Assembly: GCA_902539165.1 (NCBI GenBank)
Contig: CACBHY010000004.1
Location: 1-64,000, forward strand
DNA: 64,000 nt
Origin: an uncultured Pelagibacteraceae bacterium
GTDB taxonomy: Bacteria > Pseudomonadota > Alphaproteobacteria > Pelagibacterales > Pelagibacteraceae
Direction of reading: 5' to 3'
Below, in pieces: positions 48,876-57,389 of the stretch. Numbering within the stretch: position 1 is the first letter of the stretch; each line of letters starts with the position of its first letter. The notes under the pieces were generated by a model. It did no database searches and was not told the DNA's origin. It saw only the letters and a list, made by a program, of their open reading frames with translations. The translations under genes were made by a program, and so were the position numbers.

Positions 48876-49859
48876 ATGAAAGAACAAATAATAGCAAATA
48901 AAATTCTTAATTGGTATGACATTAATAAACGAGTTCTACCTTGGAGAAAAAATTTATCTCAAAAAAAAAAGCAATATTACACTTTAGTTAGTGAGTTTAT
49001 GCTGCAACAAACTCAGGTTGTAACAGTTATCCCTTTCTTTAATAGATTTATAAAAAATATTCCTGACTTAGAGGCTTTAGCAAATTTTGATAATCGTAAA
49101 CTAATTAAACTTTGGGAGGGTCTTGGTTATTATTCAAGAGTTAGAAATTTAAAAAAAACAGCACAATTGGTTGTTGAAAAATTTGATAAAAAACTTCCAA
49201 GAAACTATTTAGACTTAAAATCTCTTCCAGGTATTGGTGATTACACAGCAAGTGCAATATCAGCAATTGTTTTTAACAAACCTATCATTCCTTTAGATGG
49301 AAATATTGAAAGAGTTCTTAAAAGATACTTATACTTAAAAAAAGAAAATGAAATTAATAAAGAAAACTTAAGCAAGAAAAAAAAAGTCTTTGGGTATTCA
49401 AATAGAGCAAGTGATTATGCTCAAGCCTTAATGGAACTAGGAGCTTTAATCTGCAAACCAAATAATCCACATTGTGAACAATGTCCAATTTCAAATAAGT
49501 GTATTGCTTTAAAAAAAAAAGATTTCCTACTTACTAAAATTAAAAAAAAGAATAACAATAAATATTATTTATTAAAAGTTTATAAAGATAAAAGTAAATA
49601 CCTTTTGATTAAAAATACTAAATTTAATTTTCTGAAAAATTTTAGTATTTTTCCTATGCAGGAATTATCAAAGCCTATAAGTTCTACAAATATAGTTAAT
49701 TTCAAGATGTCAAATATGAATATGAATATAAAAATTGAATATGAAATTAAAGTAGGTTCATTGCCAACTTCCCATTGGATCGATCCTAAGAAGTTGAAAA
49801 ACTACACATTACCAACTTTTACAAAAAGAATTGTTAGATACCTAGAAAGTAATAAATGA
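48876..49859 (+). CDS. mutY: A/G-specific adenine glycosylase MutY
   Basis: 327 residues from ATG 48876. Catalytic residues align: Glu40 in VSEFMLQQTQV, the helix-hairpin-helix LPGIGDYTASAIS and Asp141 in IPLDGNIERV. The Fe-S cluster motif is intact (CKPNNPHCEQCPISNKC, C-x6-C-x2-C-x5-C). The C-terminal NUDIX-like domain is short. It removes A opposite 8-oxoG. Overlaps the downstream monooxygenase by ATGA. The upstream ATG abuts the divergent dciA-like start. Confidence 0.96.
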   Translation: MKEQIIANKILNWYDINKRVLPWRKNLSQKKKQYYTLVSEFMLQQTQVVTVIPFFNRFIKNIPDLEALANFDNRKLIKLWEGLGYYSRVRNLKKTAQLVVEKFDKKLPRNYLDLKSLPGIGDYTASAISAIVFNKPIIPLDGNIERVLKRYLYLKKENEINKENLSKKKKVFGYSNRASDYAQALMELGALICKPNNPHCEQCPISNKCIALKKKDFLLTKIKKKNNNKYYLLKVYKDKSKYLLIKNTKFNFLKNFSIFPMQELSKPISSTNIVNFKMSNMNMNIKIEYEIKVGSLPTSHWIDPKKLKNYTLPTFTKRIVRYLESNK

Positions 49860-51007
49860 AAAAAATTGGAATTATAGGAGCAGGAATTTCAGGTTTATTT
49901 ATTGCTAATTTATTTAAAGAAAATCCTAAATATCAAGTTACAATATTTGAAAAAAAGCACTCAATAGAGTTAGAGGAGGGGTATGGAATTCAACTTTCAA
50001 CCAATAGCATCAAGCTTTTAAACAAAATCGGATTTAATGAAATAGAAAAGAGGGAAAAGTTTAATCCTGAAAAAATTAATTTTTATGAGATTAAAAATCA
50101 AAAAAAAATATCTGATTTAAATATTTCTGAATACAATTCTGAAAATTGTAAATACACCACAATGAAAAGATCTATATTAGTAGAATTTTTAAAAAATAGA
50201 TTAGATGACCAGGCTGTAAAATATGAACATAGCATTGAGAAAATTGAAAAAAAAAATGATCAAATAAATTTAACTTTTAATAACAATCAAAATTTTATTT
50301 GTGACCATCTAATTATTTCTGATGGTATTTTTTCTAAAGGAAAATCCTTAATTTCTAATAATAAAATTCAACCAACTTATAATAATTGTATTGCAATTAG
50401 AGGTAAAATCCCTCGGGCTAACCTAAATAATTTAAATGAAAAGGACATTTCTTTATTTGTGGGTCCAGATTTTCATTATGTTATTTATCCAATTGATAAC
50501 AGCACTGAGGAATTCAATTTTATTGGTGTTTTAAAGCATCAATTAACTGCAAATGAGCTTAAAAACTATAGTCTTTTTGAGGAAAAAACTTTTATTGAGG
50601 GAATTAAAAATAAATTACAAAATAAAATTTCTTCTTCAATTTTAAGTAACATAAATAATATCAAGTGCTTCCCGGTTTTTGTTAGTAAAGATTTTCATAA
50701 ATCAGTTGAAAATATTCATCTTGTTGGAGACGCCTTTTTTGCCTTTCCACCTTCTTTTGCGCAAGGAGCCTCACAATCTATTGAAGGTGCATCAGAACTA
50801 TTTGAAAGCATCATAAGTAGCAAAACTGATTATTATATTAATAGAGTTTCAAGAGTAAAAATGATTAATAATAGATCAAAACTTAATCAATTTGCTTTTC
50901 ATGTATCAAATCCAATTATTGTATTCTTTAGGAATATGGGATTAAAAATATTAACTAAGAACAAAAAATTCTTAGAAAATTATTTAGGAAAAATTTACAA
51001 TAATTAA
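49856..51007 (+). CDS. FAD-dependent monooxygenase (class A, UbiH/salicylate hydroxylase-like)
   Basis: 383 residues. FAD-binding GIIGAGISGLFIANLF (GxGxxG, residues 7-12), a ring of strands with GYGIQLSTNSIKLLNKIGF, the DG motif in LIISDGIFSKGK, and the second FAD motif IHLVGDAFFAFPPSFAQGAS with QSIEGASEL. The substrate is unknown: it could be a ubiquinone-pathway hydroxylase or act on an aromatic compound. It overlaps mutY by 4 nt, and its stop shares the TTAA with the convergent ccrM. Confidence 0.85.
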   Translation: MKKIGIIGAGISGLFIANLFKENPKYQVTIFEKKHSIELEEGYGIQLSTNSIKLLNKIGFNEIEKREKFNPEKINFYEIKNQKKISDLNISEYNSENCKYTTMKRSILVEFLKNRLDDQAVKYEHSIEKIEKKNDQINLTFNNNQNFICDHLIISDGIFSKGKSLISNNKIQPTYNNCIAIRGKIPRANLNNLNEKDISLFVGPDFHYVIYPIDNSTEEFNFIGVLKHQLTANELKNYSLFEEKTFIEGIKNKLQNKISSSILSNINNIKCFPVFVSKDFHKSVENIHLVGDAFFAFPPSFAQGASQSIEGASELFESIISSKTDYYINRVSRVKMINNRSKLNQFAFHVSNPIIVFFRNMGLKILTKNKKFLENYLGKIYNN

Positions 51008-52074
51008 TTTTTTGAGATTAATCTTTGTCTCAAGTAGTCTATTGGATATATTCTGCCATTAATATCACAATGCCAATATGTCCATCCATTACAACTTTCA
51101 GCACCTAAAATAGTAGCTGCAACTTTATGAATAGATCCCTCAGATTGGTTATGCTTAATACTTCCATCTGCTAAAATTTTTGCATTAATTTTTTTCTTAT
51201 TATCAAAAATGTTAGTACCTGGCTTAATTATTCCAAGCTCCACTAATGACCCAAATGGTATTCTAGGTTTTGATCTATTATTTTTAAGAGTATCAAGTAA
51301 ATCATCTTCAATAGGTTTCGCATTTTTAATTCTTTTTTCTGCAGCTTTAAAATAATTTTTTTCTTTTTCTATACCAAAATAATTTCTACCAAGTTTTTTT
51401 GCAACTGTTGCTGTTGTTCCCGACCCTAAAAAGGGATCTAAAATCATATCGCCTTTATTCGAAGATGCTAACAAAACTCTATGAAGTAAAGCCTCTGGTT
51501 TTTGAGTTGAATGTACTTTTTTGCCGTTTTTCCTCAATCTTTCTGCACCACTGCAAATAGGAAGATCCCAGTTTGATCTCATTTGCAAATCATCATTCAA
51601 ACATTTTAGTGATTGATAATTAAATGTATATTTTGATTTTTCACTTTTAGATGCCCAAATTAAAGTTTCATGAGCGTTGGTAAATCGCGTTCCTCTAAAA
51701 TTAGGCATAGGATTATTTTTATTCCAAATAACATCATTTAAAATCCAAAATCCTAAATTTTGAATTGCAGTTCCTACTCTAAAAATATTGTGATAACTTC
51801 CAATAACCCATATCGCTCCATCTTTTTTTAAAATTCTTTTACACTCTGATAACCACTCATATGTAAACTCATCGTATTTTTTAAAATTTTCGAACTGATC
51901 CCATTTGTCATTTACAGCGTCTACTTTAGATCTGTCTGGTCTGACTAATTCACTTTTTAATTGAAGATTGTATGGAGGGTCTGCAAAAATCAAATCAAAA
52001 GTTTCACGTGGAATTTTTTTTAATTCTTCTAGGCTATCTCCATTAATAATTTTATTTTTGAAATCAGTTTTCAT
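51004..52074 (-). CDS. ccrM: CcrM-type DNA adenine methyltransferase (GANTC)
   Basis: 356 residues from ATG 52074; an upstream in-frame Met at 52098 is possible. Beta-class order: DPPYNL (32-37) first, DPFLGSGTT (213-221) last. The C-terminal extension (about residues 275-356, RPRIPFG-like RSKPRIPFGSLVELGIIKPG) is typical of CcrM. It methylates the A in GANTC and, in relatives, times cell-cycle gene expression. No restriction enzyme is adjacent, so it is an orphan. Three GANTC sites lie just upstream. Neighbours: monooxygenase (convergent) and rnhB. Confidence 0.95.
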   Translation of the reverse strand: MKTDFKNKIINGDSLEELKKIPRETFDLIFADPPYNLQLKSELVRPDRSKVDAVNDKWDQFENFKKYDEFTYEWLSECKRILKKDGAIWVIGSYHNIFRVGTAIQNLGFWILNDVIWNKNNPMPNFRGTRFTNAHETLIWASKSEKSKYTFNYQSLKCLNDDLQMRSNWDLPICSGAERLRKNGKKVHSTQKPEALLHRVLLASSNKGDMILDPFLGSGTTATVAKKLGRNYFGIEKEKNYFKAAEKRIKNAKPIEDDLLDTLKNNRSKPRIPFGSLVELGIIKPGTNIFDNKKKINAKILADGSIKHNQSEGSIHKVAATILGAESCNGWTYWHCDINGRIYPIDYLRQRLISKN

Positions 52075-52090
52075 TTTTAAAAAATAATTA

Positions 52091-52139
52091 GACTCCAAAT
52101 GGATTCTACGGTCAACCTGAGATTGAAGTATTTAGACTC
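52091..52139. promoter_or_regulatory. Cluster of three GANTC (CcrM) sites upstream of ccrM
   Basis: GACTC at 52091-52095, GATTC at 52102-52106 and GACTC at 52135-52139, all within 49 bp between rnhB and ccrM, 17-65 nt upstream of the ccrM ATG. With the base composition here one site per ~360 bp is expected. Caulobacter ccrM has GANTC sites in its leader/promoter that feed methylation state back on its transcription; the same is inferred here. Confidence 0.6.
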
Positions 52140-52166
52140 GATTTGTGTGGCTAAAATTTAAGATAA

Positions 52167-52739
52167 CTAGATATTGTGTTTCGTAAGTTTTGATATTGGT
52201 GAGAATGTTTTTCTATGATGCTTGTTAACACCAAGCTTTTTTATTGCCTTTAAATGCTGGTTAGTTCCATAACCAAAATTTTGATCCCAATGATATCCTT
52301 TGTTCTTCCTTGCTAAAGTTTTTATAAAATTATCTCTTGTTACTTTAGCGATAATGGATGCTGCTGAAATGGAGGGTATTTTTTGGTCACCTTTTACTAT
52401 TGCCCTTAAGTTGTATTTTTTTAAATCTGGTATTTTATTTCCATCAATTAAAATTTGCGAAGGTTTTTTTTTAAGTTTTTTTATTGCTCTTTTCATGGCA
52501 AGTAAGCTCGCCTGAAGAATATTTATCTTATCTATTTCTTTAACGGATGCTCTACCAGTAGCCCAAATAGAATTTTTTTTGATGTAATTAAATAAAATTT
52601 CCCTTTTTTTCTTAGTCAGTGTTTTAGAGTCTTTGAGTATCTTATAATTAACTGATTTATTTAAAATAACAGCTGCCGCATAAACTGGTCCAATTAAACT
52701 GCCTCTACCAACTTCGTCTACACCTGCGATTATTTTCAT
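52167..52739 (-). CDS. rnhB: Ribonuclease HII
   Basis: 190 residues from ATG 52739 (a longer frame from 52796 would overlap the glycosylase gene). Begins MKIIAGVDEVGRGSLIGPVY with the catalytic DE pair (Asp8, Glu9) and GRGSLIGPV; further acidic residues in LIDGNKIPDL and the C-terminal DNFIKTLARKNKGYHW. It removes ribonucleotides from DNA. Its start overlaps the stop of the uracil-glycosylase gene (TGATG), implying coupled translation. Confidence 0.96.
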   Translation of the reverse strand: MKIIAGVDEVGRGSLIGPVYAAAVILNKSVNYKILKDSKTLTKKKREILFNYIKKNSIWATGRASVKEIDKINILQASLLAMKRAIKKLKKKPSQILIDGNKIPDLKKYNLRAIVKGDQKIPSISAASIIAKVTRDNFIKTLARKNKGYHWDQNFGYGTNQHLKAIKKLGVNKHHRKTFSPISKLTKHNI

Positions 52740-53461
52740 CAAACTTTTAAATTTAAGTCTTTTATCTTCAATCTTATTTTTTTTAAATCCTCCCATGAGT
52801 ATTTCTTATTCTCTGGAAATCTTATTAAGTATGATGGATTGAAGGTTATCATCAAAGGATAGGTTCGACCATTTAGTATGACCTCTTTCCATTTTCCTCT
52901 TTCACTCGAAATTTTACCGTTAATTCCTGCAACAGCTTCCATTGCTGTACTCCCCATTAAAATGACAATTTTGGGATCTATTATTGATATATGTTCCTTT
53001 AAAAATACAGAGTATCTTTTGATCTCTACTGATGTTGGTTTTCTGTCTTCTGGAGGTCTGAAATTTATTGAATAACTACAATATATACTTTTTCGTTTAA
53101 TATTGATCGCAAGCAGCATTTTATCAAGCAGCTCTCCAACTTCGCCCATAAAGGTGCTAGCATTACTGTCTTCTTCTAAACTCGGGGCTTCACCAATTAA
53201 CATTATAGGACTGTTAATGTTTCCATCCCCAAGAATTAAATTCCTCGAATTTTCTCTCAATTTACAATTCTCAATTGAATTGATTTGCTTTTTTAGGTTT
53301 AGCAATAATTCAGTCTTGTTTTCTGATAAATTACCATCAAGTTCGACATCATTGTTGGCAAATCTGTTTATAGGTTTATTATTAAAAACAAAGTTTGGTT
53401 CAATTGTATTAATCAATTCTTCCCTAAATTTGTCATTTTGATTTATTACTTTTTTAGTCAT
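52739..53461 (-). CDS. Family-4-like uracil-DNA glycosylase with degenerate Fe-S ligands
   Basis: 240 residues. Motifs: GEAPSLEED (residues 90-98; GEAPG-x-x-ED type), ASTFMGEVGELLDKML, NFRPPEDRKPT, and the C-terminal NPSYLIR (208-214), where most relatives have HPAYLLR. Of the four Cys that hold the cluster in thermophilic family 4 enzymes, only Cys66 seems kept (positions equivalent to the others are Arg69, Phe134 and Tyr150). Cys128 is not in a usual place. It probably still excises uracil. Overlaps rnhB by 1 nt. Confidence 0.82.
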   Translation of the reverse strand: MTKKVINQNDKFREELINTIEPNFVFNNKPINRFANNDVELDGNLSENKTELLLNLKKQINSIENCKLRENSRNLILGDGNINSPIMLIGEAPSLEEDSNASTFMGEVGELLDKMLLAINIKRKSIYCSYSINFRPPEDRKPTSVEIKRYSVFLKEHISIIDPKIVILMGSTAMEAVAGINGKISSERGKWKEVILNGRTYPLMITFNPSYLIRFPENKKYSWEDLKKIRLKIKDLNLKV

Positions 53462-53472
53462 ACAATGTCTAA

Positions 53473-55158
53473 ATGTTAAAAAAATTAATAAAGCTAGTAT
53501 TTATTTTTGGATTACTCTATCAGACGCCCATATATTCTAAAAGTACTACTTTTAATGACTTTAATTCTAGGGATTTATCAAATTATTTTTCAGGAATTAT
53601 TGCGTATGAAAATCAAAATAATTCTAAAGCATTAAAATTTTTTAATCTCTCAAAAGTTCTATTAAACAAACATGACTCATATTTAAAAAGGTATGTAAAT
53701 TCTTTAGTTTTAGATAACAAAGTTCCACAAGCCATTAATGTGATCAAAAATAATGGCAATAAAGACAATGCAGATTTTTACGACGCTTATTTAATTTTAA
53801 TTATTGATAGCTTAAAAAAAAATAATTTTGATGAAGCTGAAGAATATTTAACTCAAAGTTTAAAATTTCAAGATCAAAATAGAATAAACTTGGTAATTTT
53901 TGAGACTTTAAAACAATACATCTACACTTTTAAAAATAAAAAAATTTTAAATAATAAAAAAAATTTTGGAAATTTATCTTTAATAGCAGAAACTTTTCAA
54001 AGGTGTTATTTGAACGATGAAAAGACTGGAGCTTTTTTTCTGAATTTAATTAATAACCAGGAAGGAGATTATTCTAGATACATCTTTTTTTATCTTAATT
54101 ATTTGATTGATAAAAACAAAATAAACGAAGCAGAAAATATTGTCAGTCAATTTGACTATATAAATTCAACTATTTTATTATCCCAAAGTAAAAGTTGGGT
54201 AGAAAATAAAAAATTTAAGGAGTTTAATAATATCTTTTCATGTCAAAATCACAAAGATGTTGTTTCCGAATTTTTATTTTTAGTATCAAATCTATATTCA
54301 TCCCAAGATAATTTTGAGAAATCTAATTTTTATTTAAATTTATCAAATTATTTAAATCCAAAATTTGAGTTTAATTTATCTTTGGTTGCAGAAAACTATT
54401 ATTTAAATCAGGAATTTAATAAAGTTAGAAAAATCATTACAAAATTTAATAAAAAAGATGAGTTTTATTATTGGTTTAGATTAAAAAAAGAAGCTCAAAT
54501 CATTGTTGAGGAACAAGATTATGACAATGCAATAAAGTTTATTACTGCAAAGTTTAATCAAATAGATAATCCAAATTTAAAAATGCAATTTGATATTGCA
54601 AATTTTTATAAAAATTCAAAAAATTATGAAAAAGCAATTGAGTATTATTCACAAATTATATTGTCATTAGATGATCAATCGGAGCTTAGAGCAGATTTAT
54701 TTTACAGAAGAGGGGGAAGCTATGAGAGGTTAGGAGATTATAAAAAAGCAGACGAAGATTTACTCAATTCTTTAAATATAAATCCAGATGACGCTTATGT
54801 TTTAAATTATTTGGCTTATTCGTGGTTAGAGCGTGATTATAAAATTGATCAAGCTATGGAAATGTTAAAAAGGGCATATGAGTCAAAAAGTAATGATCCT
54901 TACATTATCGACTCTATAGGATGGGCTTATTATCTTATAGATGATTACAATGAGGCAGAAAAATATCTTAAAAGAGCTGTAGAATTAATGCCTGAGGATC
55001 CTATAGTTAATGATCATTATGGAGATATATTATGGAAATTAAATCGTAAAATTCAGGCAAGATACTTTTGGAATAATGTTTTGAAATTTGATGATACAGA
55101 AGATGGCATGAGAAAAAAAATTAATATTAAAGTAATTGAAGGCCTAAAAAATTCCTAA
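53473..55158 (+). CDS. Exported/periplasmic TPR protein
   Basis: 561 residues. Signal peptide MLKKLIKLVFIFGLLYQTPI with cleavage likely near YSKS. The rest is helical tetratricopeptide repeats, clearest in the C-terminal third: DDAYVLNYLAYSWLERDYKI, SNDPYIIDSIGWAYYLIDDY, AEKYLKRAVELMPEDPIVND. This arrangement (signal plus C-terminal TPRs) is frequent before ispE in alphaproteobacteria. It probably scaffolds an envelope complex; no partner can be named. ispE starts directly at 55159 after the stop, with no gap. Confidence 0.85.
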   Translation: MLKKLIKLVFIFGLLYQTPIYSKSTTFNDFNSRDLSNYFSGIIAYENQNNSKALKFFNLSKVLLNKHDSYLKRYVNSLVLDNKVPQAINVIKNNGNKDNADFYDAYLILIIDSLKKNNFDEAEEYLTQSLKFQDQNRINLVIFETLKQYIYTFKNKKILNNKKNFGNLSLIAETFQRCYLNDEKTGAFFLNLINNQEGDYSRYIFFYLNYLIDKNKINEAENIVSQFDYINSTILLSQSKSWVENKKFKEFNNIFSCQNHKDVVSEFLFLVSNLYSSQDNFEKSNFYLNLSNYLNPKFEFNLSLVAENYYLNQEFNKVRKIITKFNKKDEFYYWFRLKKEAQIIVEEQDYDNAIKFITAKFNQIDNPNLKMQFDIANFYKNSKNYEKAIEYYSQIILSLDDQSELRADLFYRRGGSYERLGDYKKADEDLLNSLNINPDDAYVLNYLAYSWLERDYKIDQAMEMLKRAYESKSNDPYIIDSIGWAYYLIDDYNEAEKYLKRAVELMPEDPIVNDHYGDILWKLNRKIQARYFWNNVLKFDDTEDGMRKKINIKVIEGLKNS

Positions 55159-56004
55159 ATGAGGAATGGTCATCTCAAGTCCTACGCAAAAATCAATTTA
55201 GCACTTCATGTAACAGGAAAAAAAAAATTATTGCATAAAATTGAGAGTATTGTCTCATTTGTTAAGTTACATGATTTGATCTTTATCAAAAAAATAAATT
55301 CAAAAAATCATCAAGTTTTATTTAATGGAAAATTTTCTAAAAATATAAAAAAAAAAAATACAGTTCAGAAGTTACTAGAAATTCTTGATCAGTCTAATTT
55401 ATTAAAAAATCAAAAATTTGAAATTAAAATAAAAAAAAATATACCAAAAGAAGCTGGACTTGGTGGTGGGTCTATGAACGCTGCTACTGTATTAAATTTT
55501 TTTATTAAAAGAAAAATTGTTAACCTAAATCAAATTCAGATTAAAAAACTTTGCAGTTTAATTGGATCAGATGTGATATTAGGAATAAAATTTTCTAATG
55601 CTATTTTAACTTCAAATAACAAAATTAAAAAATTCAGTAATTTACCTAAATATTATGTGTTGTTAGTTAAACCAAATTTTGGGTGTTCAACAAAAAAAAT
55701 ATATTCTGATGTTAAAAAGTTTACCAAACCAAAGTTCAATAATCCAAAAAAACAAATGTTCAGTCCGAATTATTTAGTTTGCCAAAATAATGCTCTTGAA
55801 AAGATAGCTTTTTTAAAATATCCGCGACTAAAAAACATTAAATTATTTTTACAAAACCTTAATACCCCTCTATTTGTTAGAATGACTGGATCTGGATCTT
55901 CAGTAATTGCTTATTATCAATACTCAAAAGACTGCAAGTTAGCAAAAGTTCAGTTTCAAAGAAAATTTAAAAATTATTGGTGCAATGTATCAAAAACTAT
56001 ATAA
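55159..56004 (+). CDS. ispE: 4-diphosphocytidyl-2-C-methyl-D-erythritol kinase
   Basis: 281 residues, GHMP kinase. N-terminal SYAKINLALHVTGK with the conserved Lys, ATP loop PKEAGLGGGSMNAATVLN (about residues 96-113), catalytic Asp in LIGSDVILGIKF, and C-terminal MTGSGSSVIAYY. It phosphorylates CDP-ME in the MEP isoprenoid pathway, linking with ispH and the carotenoid operon. It directly follows the TPR gene; the tRNA-Gln starts 33 bp after the stop. Confidence 0.95.
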   Translation: MRNGHLKSYAKINLALHVTGKKKLLHKIESIVSFVKLHDLIFIKKINSKNHQVLFNGKFSKNIKKKNTVQKLLEILDQSNLLKNQKFEIKIKKNIPKEAGLGGGSMNAATVLNFFIKRKIVNLNQIQIKKLCSLIGSDVILGIKFSNAILTSNNKIKKFSNLPKYYVLLVKPNFGCSTKKIYSDVKKFTKPKFNNPKKQMFSPNYLVCQNNALEKIAFLKYPRLKNIKLFLQNLNTPLFVRMTGSGSSVIAYYQYSKDCKLAKVQFQRKFKNYWCNVSKTI

Positions 56005-56037
56005 ATTTTGTTTTTTTGTGCTATACGAAATTAATAT

Positions 56038-56111
56038 TGGGGCGTAGCCAAGCGGTAAGGCACTGGTTTTTGGTACCGGCATCCTAGGTTCGAATCCTAG
56101 CGCCCCAGCCA
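56038..56111 (+). tRNA. tRNA-Gln (anticodon UUG), CCA encoded
   Basis: Full cloverleaf by hand: acceptor TGGGGCG/CGCCCCA (56038-44 with 56101-07), D stem GCC/GGC, anticodon stem CTGGT/ACCGG with loop TTTTGGT and anticodon TTG at 56070-56072, T stem CTAGG/CCTAG with loop TTCGAAT, discriminator G108 and CCA at 56109-56111. The only RNA gene found in the window. It lies between ispE and cca; the cca ATG follows after 3 nt. Confidence 0.97.
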
Positions 56112-56114
56112 TTT

Positions 56115-57389
56115 ATGGACAAATTATTAAATAAAATATTTTCCAGATCAAAAAATCTTGATTACATAAGTCAAAACATAAAAAAAATTACCCAAGAAAC
56201 CTCAGCCTACAAAATATTTCAAGCTATAAATAATTTTAACGAAACTAGCGAAGTTAGATATGTTGGCGGATGTATTCGAAAGATTATAAAAAAAGAGCAA
56301 GTAGATGATATTGACCTTGCTACAAATTTAATACCTTCAGAAGTTTGTGATGCACTCAAAAAAAATAATATTAACTTTTATGAAACAGGAATAGATCATG
56401 GAACAATCACAGCAATTATAGGTGATCAAAAATACGAAATTACTTCTCTGAGAAAAGATGTTTCAACAGATGGTAGACATGCTAAAGTTCAATATTCATT
56501 AGATTGGAAGGAAGACTCAAATAGAAGAGATTTTTCTATTAATGCAATTTATTCTGATAAAGATGGAAATTTGTTTGATCCTCATTATGGTAAAAAAGAC
56601 CTAGAAAGCGGAACTGTAAAATTTATAGGAAATCCAGAGGAAAGAATTCAAGAGGATTACTTAAGGATATTAAGATACCTACGTTTCTTTTTAAATTATT
56701 CTAATAACAAACATGAGCTAGAAATTTTTAGAACTATCAAAAGAAATATTGGAGGAATTTCTAAACTTTCTTCTGAAAGATTAATAGAAGAATTAAAAAA
56801 ATTAACAAAATCAGATGGGTTTATTAAATTATTTAAGGATAAAGAAAGCTTTGAGTTAATAGAAATAATTTTCCCTCAATTAAAAAATCTTCAAAGTTTT
56901 AAAAAGTTAAATGCATACGCACAGAAAAATTTATCTAAAATTGATTTTATTTTATTGATTTCATTATTAATTATTGATGGGACTGATAACGCAGATTATT
57001 TTTTATATAAATTTAAAATTTCTAATAAAAATCAAAAAAGAATAAAATTTGTTGATAGTTTTTATAAGCAAAAAGTAAATATCAATTATTTTACTGAAAA
57101 AAATTTGAATAAAATTTTTTATTTTAATGGAAGGCAAGCTGTGACTGATATTATTAGTTTTAAGTTATTTATTTCAAAAAAATTAGAAAAAAAACTGGTA
57201 AAATTACTTGATTTTTATAATAGCAAAACTACGCCAACCTTGCCTGTTGGGGCAAATATTCTTATGTCAAAGTACAATATCCCTGAAGGCAAAGTTTTAG
57301 GAAACAAATTGAGGATGATAGAAGAAATTTGGGTTCAAAACGGTTTTCAAATCTCAGATAAACAAGTTCAAAAAATTGCTAAAGGTTAA
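56115..57389 (+). CDS. cca: CCA tRNA nucleotidyltransferase / poly(A) polymerase family
   Basis: 424 residues. The class II nucleotidyltransferase signature appears as RYVGGCIRKIIKKEQVDDID (catalytic DxD at 65/67), then the ERxxxD-like EDSNRRDFSINAIY and the LRILRYLRFFLNY-type neck. It adds CCA to tRNA 3' ends, or adds A tails; the two cannot be separated from sequence alone. It starts 3 nt after the tRNA-Gln, so the start is close to where tRNA 3' processing would cut. Convergent with greA, sharing TTAA. Confidence 0.9.
   Translation: MDKLLNKIFSRSKNLDYISQNIKKITQETSAYKIFQAINNFNETSEVRYVGGCIRKIIKKEQVDDIDLATNLIPSEVCDALKKNNINFYETGIDHGTITAIIGDQKYEITSLRKDVSTDGRHAKVQYSLDWKEDSNRRDFSINAIYSDKDGNLFDPHYGKKDLESGTVKFIGNPEERIQEDYLRILRYLRFFLNYSNNKHELEIFRTIKRNIGGISKLSSERLIEELKKLTKSDGFIKLFKDKESFELIEIIFPQLKNLQSFKKLNAYAQKNLSKIDFILLISLLIIDGTDNADYFLYKFKISNKNQKRIKFVDSFYKQKVNINYFTEKNLNKIFYFNGRQAVTDIISFKLFISKKLEKKLVKLLDFYNSKTTPTLPVGANILMSKYNIPEGKVLGNKLRMIEEIWVQNGFQISDKQVQKIAKG

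Noticed and set aside
51004-52074. Restriction-modification system around the adenine methyltransferase
   Set aside because: No nuclease or specificity gene is adjacent; the CcrM-type C-terminus and gene order point to an orphan regulatory methylase.
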